This document shows, piece by piece, positions 41,596 to 49,964 of a DNA stretch of 64,000 nucleotides (the stretch's first letter is position 1; each line of letters begins with the position of its first letter). The translations under genes were made by a program, and so were the position numbers. Source of the DNA: a virus. The stretch covers positions 53,614 to 117,613 of IMG/VR virus record IMGVR_UViG_3300032307_000723. One strand, 5' to 3'. The notes below the pieces were generated by a model, which was not told the DNA's origin, searched no databases, and worked only from the letters and a program-made list of their open reading frames with translations.

Positions 41596-42147
41596 ATGTC
41601 AGAGAAAGTAATAACTAAACAGTCGGAATATTATTTGGAGTTTTTAAAGTCTAACCCTATTAAAGGATATGAATACAAATATTTTAGTGAGGAACATGAT
41701 GATGACGGTAAGTCAAAAATTGTTTTAACATTAAATGTTGATTGTGAAACTTATGTATTTGGGGAAAATAATAGGGAAGAGATTTTAGAAGAAATGGAAA
41801 AATTACCATATGATGTTTTTGGTTATGATTCTCAATTTATTTCTTTGAAGATTGTTAATAAAGATAAATTTTTTGATAACCATATAATTCCATTAAAAAA
41901 GTATTTGAAGGAATCGTTAATTGGTGGGGAAATAAAAACAATTAATTTTTATCGTAGAAAGGGTAGTGAGATTTATCCTCCCGAGGTTTCTATTTCTATT
42001 AAACCTGATATGCTAAGTACTGAATGGACGAATACTTCCATTAAATTAAAAACATTATTAAATTCTTATTGTAATAAAAATCATTTTAACAATTTAGAAT
42101 TTATTACTCCTATGAGTTCTTATGAAAATTATTTGTACGGGGGGTAA
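41596..42147 (+). CDS. Unknown protein
   Basis: 183 residues: an alpha/beta protein with an acidic N-terminal half (YKYFSEEHDDDGKSKIVLTL) and a basic C-terminal half. No tag. It lies between two copies of the dispersed repeat. Confidence 0.6.
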   Translation: MSEKVITKQSEYYLEFLKSNPIKGYEYKYFSEEHDDDGKSKIVLTLNVDCETYVFGENNREEILEEMEKLPYDVFGYDSQFISLKIVNKDKFFDNHIIPLKKYLKESLIGGEIKTINFYRRKGSEIYPPEVSISIKPDMLSTEWTNTSIKLKTLLNSYCNKNHFNNLEFITPMSSYENYLYGG

Positions 42148-42155
42148 TTCGTACA

Positions 42156-42204
42156 CCGCGTCGTCCGGACTCACTTCGTTCGAGGGAATCCCAGCCCTTT
42201 TTTT
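42156..42204 (+). repeat. Dispersed intergenic repeat, copy 2
   Basis: Nearly identical to copy 1. Its T run overlaps the -33 element of the next promoter. Confidence 0.85.
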
Positions 42205-42233
42205 GGTAATGTGGAAATCATTTTATATCTTTG
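42203..42233 (+). promoter_or_regulatory. Bacteroidota-type promoter
   Basis: TTG 42203-42205, 20-base spacer, TATCTTTG 42226-42233. Confidence 0.75.
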
Positions 42234-42247
42234 TAAAAAAAATAGTT

Positions 42248-42418
42248 ATGGTAAATAAGGTGTTTATGGTTTTGGGATTAATTCTTCTTATAGGGGGGAA
42301 TATTTTATCCTATGTGTATAATGGAAGAATGTTATACACAATGACAAATGTTTGTTTTGTTTTGATGATAGTTTTAAATTTCTATAATTATAGAAGTGGT
42401 AAACGAAGAGACGGGTAG
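42248..42418 (+). CDS. Small two-helix membrane protein
   Basis: 56 residues from ATG 42248; the longer frame passes through the repeat and promoter. Hydrophobic helices near 5-23 and 31-47, then a basic end (SGKRRDG). Confidence 0.6.
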   Translation: MVNKVFMVLGLILLIGGNILSYVYNGRMLYTMTNVCFVLMIVLNFYNYRSGKRRDG

Positions 42419-42426
42419 TTCGTATA

Positions 42427-42476
42427 CCGCGTCGTCCGGACTCACTTCGTTCGAGGGAATCCCAGCCCTTTTTTTT
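42427..42476 (+). repeat. Dispersed intergenic repeat, copy 3
   Basis: Same core as copies 1 and 2, followed by eight T, 9 bases after a stop codon. Confidence 0.85.
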
Positions 42477-42485
42477 AAACCTGAG

Positions 42486-42493
42486 TATTTATA
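42486..42493 (+). promoter_or_regulatory. TATTTAT box, long spacing
   Basis: TATTTATA starts 21 bases before the ATG at 42507. Confidence 0.55.
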
Positions 42494-42506
42494 ATAAAAT
42501 TAAATT

Positions 42507-42869
42507 ATGAATAGAAGTTTTAGTAAAATAAGACACATACAAGAATCCAATCAACAATTGGAAAAAAGAATGTTGAGAGAAGAAATTTCAAATAGAGATG
42601 AGAGCGGAGATTTGAATCTTGAATTTAATGATTCATTTGTATTATTAAGAGATTTAACTCAAAAGAAGGTTCAAGATTATTTATCGAAAATGTCTGAGTC
42701 GGTAAATTATTTGGTTATAATGGATTGTCAAGGTGTTGATTTTTCAGATGTTGACATTTGTTCATTTAATCAATTGATACATATCAATTTGTCGGGAACT
42801 CCAAATAACTTTGATGAATTCAATGATTGTGGTTTCGAAGAATATAAACCTGACCTTTATTCAAGATAA
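42507..42869 (+). CDS. MNRSFSKIRHIQE-tagged protein, leucine-rich-repeat-like
   Basis: 120 residues. A distinct tag, MNRSFSKIRHIQESNQQLEK, ends in M-L-R-E near residue 28. The body has VNYLVIMDCQGVDFSDVD and LIHINLSGTP, like one or two leucine-rich-repeat turns. Its stop overlaps the next start by 1 base. Confidence 0.65.
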   Translation: MNRSFSKIRHIQESNQQLEKRMLREEISNRDESGDLNLEFNDSFVLLRDLTQKKVQDYLSKMSESVNYLVIMDCQGVDFSDVDICSFNQLIHINLSGTPNNFDEFNDCGFEEYKPDLYSR

Positions 42870-43216
42870 TGAACAGAAGTTTTAGTAAGATTAGACATAT
42901 ACAAGAAGCTAATCAAAAATTAGAAAAAAGATTAATAAATGAAGACAATGATGATTTGTTTTTAAAACGAAGATTGTCCACTATTGAAGACCTTATTGAT
43001 AAGAATATTGAAAAGGTTAATGATGAAGGAGGATATGGATTTAAGGATGAATTTGAATTTGCCGATAATATTATTTCTTGGGTCATACAAGATTTAACAA
43101 AATATGACTATGAAAGTAATGATTATGATAAACTTGTTGATTTAATAAAAGACAATTTTGGTGAATATATCTTATCACAATATGTTGAAGAAGATTTTGA
43201 CGATGACGATTTCTAA
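42869..43216 (+). CDS. MNRSFSKIRHIQE-tagged acidic protein
   Basis: 115 residues. The tag repeats the previous gene's first 20 residues with two changes (EANQKLEK), then an unrelated, strongly acidic helical body ending DFDDDDF. The shared tag with different bodies suggests module shuffling. Confidence 0.65.
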   Translation: MNRSFSKIRHIQEANQKLEKRLINEDNDDLFLKRRLSTIEDLIDKNIEKVNDEGGYGFKDEFEFADNIISWVIQDLTKYDYESNDYDKLVDLIKDNFGEYILSQYVEEDFDDDDF

Positions 43217-43224
43217 AAATTATT

Positions 43225-43253
43225 AACCCACCTTTTATAGGTGGTTTTTTTTT
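43225..43253 (+). terminator. Rho-independent terminator
   Basis: CCACC / GGTGG stem, TTTTATA loop, then nine T. Confidence 0.85.
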
Positions 43254-43260
43254 ATATCAC

Positions 43261-43305
43261 GTCGTCCGGACTCACTTCGTTCGGTTTAATCCCATCCCTT
43301 TTTTT
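43261..43305 (+). repeat. Dispersed intergenic repeat, copy 4 (diverged)
   Basis: GTCGTCCGGACTCACTTCG is kept, but the next part reads TTCGGTTTAATCCCATCCC. Its T run again overlaps the next promoter's TTG. Confidence 0.8.
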
Positions 43306-43334
43306 GACAATGTAATAATCATTTCATATCTTTG
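43304..43334 (+). promoter_or_regulatory. Promoter giving a near-leaderless mRNA
   Basis: TTG 43304-43306, 20-base spacer, TATCTTTG 43327-43334; ATG after 4 bases at 43339. Confidence 0.72.
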
Positions 43335-43338
43335 TATT

Positions 43339-43752
43339 ATGGGAGAAGAGAATGATTACGAAACTACAATCAATATGAAAGATTCATATGCGAATGCATG
43401 TGAAATTGAAATACCTGAAAGATTCAATAAGGTTATTTTAAAATTGTGCCCCGAGATTAGGGAAGTTACCACAATCGGATATAAAAGTACAAGTGTTTAT
43501 AACCCAACGAATTTTGAACCCATTTTTAAATTCTTGGTTGCCATCAATCTATTCTTTAACGAGAATGATATTCCAAAAGGTGGTAAAGAACATTATGAAA
43601 CATTATTCAATGATTATTTCAAAATGACCTATGGTGTGGAAATGGATTTTATTTCATTTAAAGTTGAATCCTTGATTGTTCCTCCGGTAAAAACAAATGA
43701 AGATAAGTTTTTTGAATTGTTTAAAAAGAAAGTGGATGGAAAAAATAGTTAA
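43339..43752 (+). CDS. Unknown protein
   Basis: 137 residues, helical, untagged (YANACEIEIPERFNKVILKL, NDYFKMTYGVEMDF). Overlaps the NGVKET-repeat gene by 17 bases. Confidence 0.6.
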   Translation: MGEENDYETTINMKDSYANACEIEIPERFNKVILKLCPEIREVTTIGYKSTSVYNPTNFEPIFKFLVAINLFFNENDIPKGGKEHYETLFNDYFKMTYGVEMDFISFKVESLIVPPVKTNEDKFFELFKKKVDGKNS

Positions 43753-44638
43753 TAAGTTAATTAATCATATGATTAAAGGGGTGGACACTTATACTCACAA
43801 TGGTTCCACTTGGTTAATATTCACGGATAAAAAAGAGTGGGTTGTTGAATTAACTGAAGAAAAAACTCTGTGGTATAACTACAACTTTTTCAAAAGAGTG
43901 TTTGCTTATGTTTCAATGGATGTTGTTGAAAATCAATCATACATCACCAAATGGGTGGAAGGTAATATTATTGGTGGGGTGGGACAAACTCAAAGATGTT
44001 CCCAAGTTAGTGATAGATTATTGGAAGTCACCATTCAAAACGGGGTGAAAGAAAACTCCTTTACTTATGTTAGTAAGATAATTGGTTGTGTTGGAGCCAT
44101 TGAGAATGGGGTGAAGGAAACCCGTTTGGAAATGAACATTACTGAAGGTGAAGTTGATGACATCATACAAGATGGTGTGAAGGAAACTATGTTTAATCAA
44201 GGACATCAGAGTTACACAGTTAAAAATATAATTGAAAATGGAGTGAGACACACCCTCAACACTGAGTATATGCCAACGTCAATGGTTGAAGACATTATCC
44301 AAAGTGGTGTGAAGGAAACAAAAGGACACGGTTTTGAACAACAAAATATAATTGATGACATCGTTAAAGATGGTGTTAAAGAAACAAAAACACCCGGTAA
44401 AGATGGAGATATTTTATCAACCATTGAATGGATGGAAGAAAATAAATCCACTAGTTATACCAAAATGATTGATGATGTTATTGATAATGGTATTAAAGAA
44501 GTCCAACCATTACCTGACCAAAGTGGAGAACTAATAGGTTATGGTAATTACTATAAATTAAAAGAAGATAGAACAAAGCCGTTCATAGATTATCTTGAGG
44601 ATACAATTAAATTTGGGGTTAAGGAATCTCTTGGTTAA
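43736..44638 (+). CDS. Protein with eight NGVKET-type repeats
   Basis: 300 residues from ATG 43736. The first ~80 residues are an aromatic alpha/beta domain (WLIFTDKKEWVVEL). Then eight units with the core [DE]-I-I-x-x-G-V-K-E-T follow at 20-30 residue steps: QNGVKEN, ENGVKET, QDGVKET, ENGVRHT, QSGVKET, KDGVKET, DNGIKEV, KFGVKES. Spacers differ in length. It looks like a solenoid or string of short helical hairpins. No known repeat family recognised. Confidence 0.7.
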   Translation: MEKIVNKLINHMIKGVDTYTHNGSTWLIFTDKKEWVVELTEEKTLWYNYNFFKRVFAYVSMDVVENQSYITKWVEGNIIGGVGQTQRCSQVSDRLLEVTIQNGVKENSFTYVSKIIGCVGAIENGVKETRLEMNITEGEVDDIIQDGVKETMFNQGHQSYTVKNIIENGVRHTLNTEYMPTSMVEDIIQSGVKETKGHGFEQQNIIDDIVKDGVKETKTPGKDGDILSTIEWMEENKSTSYTKMIDDVIDNGIKEVQPLPDQSGELIGYGNYYKLKEDRTKPFIDYLEDTIKFGVKESLG

Positions 44639-44665
44639 ACCCCACTTCTTTTTTTGGAACCTGAG

Positions 44666-44673
44666 TATTTATC
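44666..44673 (+). promoter_or_regulatory. TATTTAT box, 11 bases before ATG
   Basis: TATTTATC starts 11 bases before the ATG at 44677. Confidence 0.6.
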
Positions 44674-44676
44674 ATC

Positions 44677-45105
44677 ATGGAATATATTATTGACGAATCT
44701 AAATTAGCGAATGTTATTTCAAAATTTCTAAATCTATCTTTTGATGGGTTTGAGGATATGGATTATAATTGGGCCGACTTTAATTGTGGGTGGGGTGTAT
44801 GTTGTGACATTTATGCAATTGGTTTTGTTCTTCCCGGTAGAGAACACGATGATTATTTATTTAAGTTGGTTGATGGTGAGAACTATAATAATTATGGGAA
44901 TTACCCTGAAGAACTTATGGGAGAATTACCTGAACCTTGTCATGATGTTCCGGATATCACCGAATCTCGATTTGATACCATATGGTTGGAAGAAGAACTT
45001 ATTGACCGACTTATCGATATGTTTGGTAGTGTTGATGTTTGGGGTAAATCATTTTTGAATATGTTTAATCAAAAATATGGAACAAACGCAACTCAGATTG
45101 GTTAA
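44677..45105 (+). CDS. YIIDES-tagged FG-WF family protein
   Basis: 142 residues. Tag MEYIIDESKLANVISKFL, a Cys-containing beta region (GWGVCCDIYAIGFVLPG), an acidic loop, then MFGSVDVWGKSFLNMFNQK with M in place of the Trp. Confidence 0.7.
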   Translation: MEYIIDESKLANVISKFLNLSFDGFEDMDYNWADFNCGWGVCCDIYAIGFVLPGREHDDYLFKLVDGENYNNYGNYPEELMGELPEPCHDVPDITESRFDTIWLEEELIDRLIDMFGSVDVWGKSFLNMFNQKYGTNATQIG

Positions 45106-45120
45106 ATACGGGTTTGTTTA

Positions 45121-45128
45121 TATTTATA
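45121..45128 (+). promoter_or_regulatory. TATTTAT box, long spacing
   Basis: TATTTATA starts 25 bases before the ATG at 45146. Confidence 0.5.
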
Positions 45129-45145
45129 ATAAAGACAAATAAAAT

Positions 45146-45514
45146 ATGAAAAAAGTAATAAGATTAACCGAATCTGATTTGACAAGATTGGTTAGAAGAG
45201 TAATTAAAGAATCCAATTTATTGGAACAATTTAATATGGACGATATGGGAACATCTTCTGATGAACCTAAACCTATGGATAGGCCGTCTTTAGATGATGC
45301 GAAAAAAAGTAATCTTATAAACAATGTTATTCCTATGTTGGAAGAAATAGTTAGTAACTTTATGGATATTAATTGTGATAATGTTGGACCGGGATATGAG
45401 GATTATGATAAAACCCCTGAATATGTGCAAACTTATTGTAGATATTATAACGGAAAAACAAGAAGTGATATTTTCCGTTTACTAAAAAAACTTAAACAAC
45501 AAGTAAGTCAATAA
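45146..45514 (+). CDS. RLTESDL-tagged small protein
   Basis: 122 residues. Tag MKKVIRLTESDLTRLVRRVI continues to I-K-E-S at 20-23, a clean cleavage candidate. The rest is acidic with two Cys and a basic C-terminal helix. Confidence 0.75.
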   Translation: MKKVIRLTESDLTRLVRRVIKESNLLEQFNMDDMGTSSDEPKPMDRPSLDDAKKSNLINNVIPMLEEIVSNFMDINCDNVGPGYEDYDKTPEYVQTYCRYYNGKTRSDIFRLLKKLKQQVSQ

Positions 45515-45518
45515 GAAT

Positions 45519-45908
45519 ATGAAAAAAGTAATAAGATTAACTGAATCTGATTTAATTCGTATCGTTAGACGAGTTATTAATGAACAAGAAGTAGGTGGAT
45601 TTAAAGAAGGTCCTGGTGACCCTCAAACTGATGAATTTGACCACTATAATAAAATTGTTAAACCAAGATTATTGAAAGCGGGTTTCAAAGATGAATATGA
45701 TAAAAACTTAAAACAATTTGGTAAAGAGAATTCTTTAACTTATGGTGGACATAATAACGGTGTTAATGTCCTATGGGATAGAATGAAAGGAATTTATCAT
45801 GTGTGGGTTGGAAATAATAAGGGTATGAAAGAATTCCAACTTGGTACTGGAGACCTAAAACTTATTGCAAATAAAGTTGTTCAGTATGCGTTATCGTTAA
45901 AAAGATAA
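45519..45908 (+). CDS. RLTESDL-tagged small protein
   Basis: 129 residues. Tag MKKVIRLTESDLIRIVRRVI continues to I-N-E-Q. The body (FKDEYDKNLKQFGKEN, GIYHVWVGNNKGM) is unrelated to the neighbour despite the near-identical tag. 4 bases from it. Confidence 0.75.
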   Translation: MKKVIRLTESDLIRIVRRVINEQEVGGFKEGPGDPQTDEFDHYNKIVKPRLLKAGFKDEYDKNLKQFGKENSLTYGGHNNGVNVLWDRMKGIYHVWVGNNKGMKEFQLGTGDLKLIANKVVQYALSLKR

Positions 45909-45914
45909 TAAAAT

Positions 45915-46409
45915 ATGAAAATAAAAATTACAGAATCCCAATATAAATTATTAAAAGAACAGACATTCTTTGGGGCTGCCGAAGTTCTTGATGTTATGAA
46001 TAACGCAGCAGGTCCAAGTGCTGACATTAGTTTTAGTACAGGACTTGAATGTCAAAAACCAAACCCCGCAGAAACTAAAGTTTCACAATTATTTAAATTC
46101 GCCCAAAAACAACCACAGGTTCAAATTAATCAAGTGGGTGGTTGGATTAACCGATTGAAAAAAGGTATGACAGGAATTGGTGCTAGTGATGATGTTTTAA
46201 AAGTATTAAAAGAAATTAAAACCATACAACAATTATCAACAATTATTAATAATTGGTCAAAATATAGTGGTAATAAACAAACTTTATTACAATGGTTTGA
46301 TGAAGAACATACAATAACTTGGGATACAATATGGGAATCTTTTGGTAAATTTAAAGACCAAGCTAACATTCCTAATTGTTTGGACAAACCAACCCATCTA
46401 AGTGCTTAA
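45915..46409 (+). CDS. ITESQYKLL-tagged protein
   Basis: 164 residues. Tag MKIKITESQYKLLKEQ with L-K-E at 13-15. The body is helical and ends in a Trp-rich segment (WDTIWESFGKF). Third gene of a three-tag operon. Confidence 0.72.
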   Translation: MKIKITESQYKLLKEQTFFGAAEVLDVMNNAAGPSADISFSTGLECQKPNPAETKVSQLFKFAQKQPQVQINQVGGWINRLKKGMTGIGASDDVLKVLKEIKTIQQLSTIINNWSKYSGNKQTLLQWFDEEHTITWDTIWESFGKFKDQANIPNCLDKPTHLSA

Positions 46410-46414
46410 AATAT

Positions 46415-46441
46415 AACCCCACATTTAGTGGGGTTTTTTTT
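46415..46441 (+). terminator. Bidirectional terminator
   Basis: CCCCAC-ATTTA-GTGGGG with T8; convergent gene ends in its T run. Confidence 0.9.
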
Positions 46442-46802
46442 ATGATTCATCCACATTTGTTGCGATGATATTGAATCCACCTACTCTTCTATATTCTTCA
46501 TCCGGTAATCCGACATCCATCCATTCTTGTGAGTATTTGTTTCTTGAGTCATCATAAACTTCCATATCATAACATTCATCAAATGTTAAATCGTAAGCCT
46601 CTTCCCCATAAACAGCTTCATTGTCTGATGCCCAATCATAATTTCTGTAAACATTATCTCTTAAATATTCTAAAAGGTCTTGTTCTGTTTCACCCTCGAA
46701 TGGAGGTTCACATTGTTTAAGTTTTTCGATGTTAACTTCGATTGGTTGTGAGGCCTCCCATACGGTATATCTCTCACATTTTCTTACATAAATTTTTTCC
46801 AT
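46440..46802 (-). CDS. Unknown acidic protein
   Basis: 120 residues. It starts MEKIYVRKCERYTVWEA and is strongly acidic and Tyr-rich (EAYDLTFDECYDMEVYDD). No tag. It is the only minus-strand gene for several kb. Confidence 0.6.
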   Translation of the reverse strand: MEKIYVRKCERYTVWEASQPIEVNIEKLKQCEPPFEGETEQDLLEYLRDNVYRNYDWASDNEAVYGEEAYDLTFDECYDMEVYDDSRNKYSQEWMDVGLPDEEYRRVGGFNIIATNVDES

Positions 46803-46860
46803 GGTATTTTTTATTTAATGATAATGATTATTTTTTTTATGGTCAAATTTATTAACTAAA

Positions 46861-46899
46861 CCGGACTCACTTCGTTCGAGGAAATCCCAGCCCTTTTTT
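46861..46899 (+). repeat. Dispersed intergenic repeat, copy 5 (5'-truncated)
   Basis: CCGGACTCACTTCGTTCGAG, then GAAATCCCAGCCC and T6. It lacks the CCGCGTCGT part. Confidence 0.8.
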
Positions 46900-46909
46900 G
46901 AATGGAGTA

Positions 46910-46917
46910 TATTTATT
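46910..46917 (+). promoter_or_regulatory. TATTTAT box, 11 bases before ATG
   Basis: TATTTATT starts 11 bases before the ATG at 46921. Confidence 0.6.
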
Positions 46918-46920
46918 AAT

Positions 46921-48228
46921 ATGAATTTAAATGAACACATAAATAGGATAAAAGAAATGATGGGGTTAATTGTTGAGGACACCCCAACAATCGAACCTAA
47001 TAAAGAAACATTTATAGACCTGAATACTCCTGTCAATTTAAATATATCTTCCATTGAAGATTTAAAAACCGCAGTTAAAAAGCAAGGACTACAATATGGT
47101 AAAGGTACATTAAGTAGAGGAAGAGGTATTGATTTAAGTAACTTGTTAAAATCGATTGAGAATTTGGAAGACAAAGAAATTTATGAAGATTATTTTATTA
47201 AAATCTCAAATTTGATTTCAAAATACAAATCGGGGTCATTTTCATTAAAAAAATTAAGTGAGATTATTAAACAACTTTATTCAAAAGACCCTCAAATAGC
47301 CAAAGCCCAAATTGAGTCCGTTATTTCAATATTTGAAGACCCAAGATTTGCCGAAAAAAGTAAGAAAAAACTAATATCCATTTTAACAGGTTCTGGAGAA
47401 ATAAATTTGGATAAGTTTTATAGAGAAACATCTTTGGCGTATCAAGATTATGAAAATTCATTGGCGGAAGGTCAATTAAGTCCGTTCATTTTATACAGAA
47501 CATCTCCAAGAATGAGAGTTAATTTATTAGAGGATTATGCATATAATGATTTAGTAATCTATGCTAACAAATTTAACTCACAAGACTCTAACTTAAACAA
47601 AGTACTTTATATCTTAGATGAAATCTCAAAATCAAAATTTTATTCAAGTGGTGATGAGGTTATTTCCAAAGTGGTGTCATCATTAAAATTCGGGTTTGAT
47701 TTCAACTTCAGTGAAGATAATGTAAAAGCGGATTTGAAATTAAAAGAAACTTTGATGTACGAAGACAGAAGAGATAGAAAAGTCTATATGGTTGCAAAAA
47801 AGGGGTCAAATATTGAGGTTAAGTCTAATTTATACAATAAACCATATTATTTATCTGAGTTTTTCAAAATAGATTCTTCAGACAAAAATTACGATATAAT
47901 AATACAATCACTTTCAAAAGTTCCAAGAATTAAAGATGTAACTTCATCGTTTAAAATATTAATGTCGTCATTGGCAACAAACTTATCTAATACCATAAAG
48001 TCAACAAATGGAAATCAAATTATGGAGCATTTGATAAAAAATATGGGAGGAATGATATTCAAGAACGATATATTCATAAAAAAAGAGGATATTAATTTTT
48101 ATTGGAATAATGTGGGTTATGCCGGTAAATCTCGTCTATCGTTGTATTATGAGGTAAATGAGAATCCAACATTATATAAATTGTCAAAGAGTGATTTAGG
48201 TTACTCAAGATTTGTCCAAAAACTATAA
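46921..48228 (+). CDS. MNLNEH-tagged large protein, putative virion cargo
   Basis: 435 residues, the largest tagged protein here. Tag MNLNEHINRIKEMMGLIVED with I-V-E. A KQGLQYGKGTLSRGRGIDLS segment near 55-75 is followed by a long helical body with many Lys, Ser and Leu (LNKVLYILDEISKSKFYSS) and a late YWNNVGYAGKSRLSLYYEV. No enzyme signature. Possibly an ejected effector or internal head protein. Confidence 0.6.
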   Translation: MNLNEHINRIKEMMGLIVEDTPTIEPNKETFIDLNTPVNLNISSIEDLKTAVKKQGLQYGKGTLSRGRGIDLSNLLKSIENLEDKEIYEDYFIKISNLISKYKSGSFSLKKLSEIIKQLYSKDPQIAKAQIESVISIFEDPRFAEKSKKKLISILTGSGEINLDKFYRETSLAYQDYENSLAEGQLSPFILYRTSPRMRVNLLEDYAYNDLVIYANKFNSQDSNLNKVLYILDEISKSKFYSSGDEVISKVVSSLKFGFDFNFSEDNVKADLKLKETLMYEDRRDRKVYMVAKKGSNIEVKSNLYNKPYYLSEFFKIDSSDKNYDIIIQSLSKVPRIKDVTSSFKILMSSLATNLSNTIKSTNGNQIMEHLIKNMGGMIFKNDIFIKKEDINFYWNNVGYAGKSRLSLYYEVNENPTLYKLSKSDLGYSRFVQKL

Positions 48229-48231
48229 ATT

Positions 48232-48591
48232 ATGAATAATTTTAATTTCGATAAAAACCAAATGGAAAATTTGGAAAAATTTAATAACATGACAACATCA
48301 TTTATGTTTAAGATGTTAGGATGGGTTAGTCGTATAATAGATTTTTTCTCTAAAAATTTAAAATTATTTTATGGTATTATATTAATTTTCATTTTATTTA
48401 AAGTTGGTACTTACGTTGTATCATATGAACCAAGTGGTATCTATGAAATAACAACATCATCAGGTGTTGTTTATAACACAAATAAAGTTGAGGTTAAGGA
48501 CGGTTGTGTTTATTTTAAAACAATGAACAATAAAGATGAGATGATTATTTGCGGAGGTTGTTCGATAAAAAAGAATAATAGTTTGGAATGA
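48232..48591 (+). CDS. Membrane protein with one helix
   Basis: 119 residues. A transmembrane helix near 44-64 (LFYGIILIFILFKVGTYVV) separates a polar helix from a C-terminal beta domain with three Cys (IYEITTSSGVVYNTNKVEV). It follows the tagged gene by 3 bases. Confidence 0.65.
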   Translation: MNNFNFDKNQMENLEKFNNMTTSFMFKMLGWVSRIIDFFSKNLKLFYGIILIFILFKVGTYVVSYEPSGIYEITTSSGVVYNTNKVEVKDGCVYFKTMNNKDEMIICGGCSIKKNNSLE

Positions 48592-48619
48592 TTATTGATA
48601 TTTATCAAATAAAAATGTT

Positions 48620-49105
48620 ATGAAAAAAATTATATCATTATTATTTTTGATTTTTACATTATCATCTTGTGGTAATTATCAAAACGTCTCATCACAACCA
48701 AGAATAACTCATATTTTGGCTGTTAATGAATTGGGACAACAAGTTCAAGTCCCATTATCTTCCTTTTCAAACCAATTAGACCCATATTATTATAATAATT
48801 GGAGGTTTTATTGGGGAAATAATTGGTATTATGGTAACAATTGGTGGTTTTATTTTGATGACCCGTATTGGAGACCAAGAATTCATAACTATTATTATTC
48901 ACATCCGGTATATTATAATCAAGGATTTAGGGTTGCAAGAAATAATGGGTATCGAGGAAGTTCTCAGGTGAGAACAGAATCAGTTAGACCACAATCAACA
49001 AGAACAGAAACTCCATCAGTAAGACCTCAACGAGAATATAGACCCGAGACACCTTCAGTTAGACCACAAAGTGGAGGAAGACCATCATCAGGAAGAAGAG
49101 GTTAA
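48620..49105 (+). CDS. Lipoprotein with Tyr/Trp/Asn-rich middle and repeat tail
   Basis: 161 residues. The signal peptide ends in a lipobox LSSC (Cys17). Residues about 55-100 are packed with Tyr, Trp and Asn (YYNNWRFYWGNNWYYG). The tail has repeated TETPSVRPQ-like units. It probably sits in the host outer membrane, as Bacteroidota lipoproteins do, possibly for surface exclusion. A TATTTATC box lies 22 bases upstream. Confidence 0.75.
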   Translation: MKKIISLLFLIFTLSSCGNYQNVSSQPRITHILAVNELGQQVQVPLSSFSNQLDPYYYNNWRFYWGNNWYYGNNWWFYFDDPYWRPRIHNYYYSHPVYYNQGFRVARNNGYRGSSQVRTESVRPQSTRTETPSVRPQREYRPETPSVRPQSGGRPSSGRRG

Positions 49106-49109
49106 CGAA

Positions 49110-49137
49110 ATATCCCACCCTAATCTGTGGGATTTTT
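49110..49137 (+). terminator. Rho-independent terminator
   Basis: TCCCAC / GTGGGA stem with an 8-base loop, then T5. Confidence 0.8.
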
Positions 49138-49169
49138 GATTTCTGATATATTTATAATAAAACTGAATT

Positions 49170-49673
49170 ATGAAACACATTTTAAATAATCTAACGGAAG
49201 AAGAAAAAAACGCTATCCGTGAACAACATACAGGAGGAATGAAAGTGATAACTGAGAATTTCTCAAAATTAATTAATTCAAAACTTGGTGATTCAAAACC
49301 ATTGGTTAACGAACAATCTGAAACAAATTTAACTGATAAAATTAAAAAAAGAATTGGGAGTTTTTTTGATAAAATGAAAAATAGTAATAATTATACTCAA
49401 TTTAAAGGGTCACCAAAACAAAATGGGTTTAATGATAGTGGATTATCAGTGACTGGACTTAACAAACTTATTGGAGGATTTCAAGTTGGGGATGAAGGGT
49501 ATTTTGCCTTTTACAAACATAGTAATCCCTCAGCTCCATATAAAGCCGGTGATAAAGTAGTTTTTTTAGATAAAAGACTAACATTAAAAGAACCTAAAGT
49601 TCATACATCGGATGGTAATATTTACTTAATTGCGAATGACAAGATATACAACCAATTGTTAAAAAGTTTGTAA
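49170..49673 (+). CDS. LTEEEK-tagged protein
   Basis: 167 residues. A different long N-terminal module: LNNLTEEEKNAIREQHTG, then MKVITENFSKL with I-T-E, and a second possible end at PLVNEQ. The body is beta-rich (FQVGDEGYFAFYKHSN, AGDKVVFLDKRLTLKEP), like a small SH3-type or barrel domain. Confidence 0.65.
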   Translation: MKHILNNLTEEEKNAIREQHTGGMKVITENFSKLINSKLGDSKPLVNEQSETNLTDKIKKRIGSFFDKMKNSNNYTQFKGSPKQNGFNDSGLSVTGLNKLIGGFQVGDEGYFAFYKHSNPSAPYKAGDKVVFLDKRLTLKEPKVHTSDGNIYLIANDKIYNQLLKSL

Positions 49674-49681
49674 TAAAACTT

Positions 49682-49708
49682 AACCCACCCTAATCGGTGG
49701 GTTTTTTA
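49682..49708 (+). terminator. Bidirectional terminator
   Basis: CCCACC / GGTGGG stem, CTAATC loop, T6. Confidence 0.85.
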
Positions 49709-49837
49709 TTCTTTCCCCTCATCAATTTTCTTTAATCGAATTGCTTCTTCAATTAATTTTTCCACACTTCCATACTTACAAGTACATGAGGAACGACCGG
49801 TGTTTCTTAAATAATGTTTTGCCTCGGATGATGTCAT
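49706..49837 (-). CDS. Very small Cys-containing protein
   Basis: 43 residues from ATG 49837 (MTSSEAKHYLRNTGRSSCTC, then a helical end). The longer frame adds an Asn/Ile-rich stretch that looks non-coding. Weak call. Confidence 0.45.
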   Translation of the reverse strand: MTSSEAKHYLRNTGRSSCTCKYGSVEKLIEEAIRLKKIDEGKE

Positions 49838-49964
49838 TTTCTTTGAATATTTAATATTAATAAGTATATTTTTGTTTATTAAAATACTTGTGTGATTTAT
49901 TATCATTTAGTTGGGGAGAAAGTTTAATTGTTATTATATTTATCATTAACAGAATAATAATGAT

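Noticed and set aside
41511-46899. CRISPR array
   Set aside because: The repeats are separated by whole genes and have no regular spacers; no cas gene is present.
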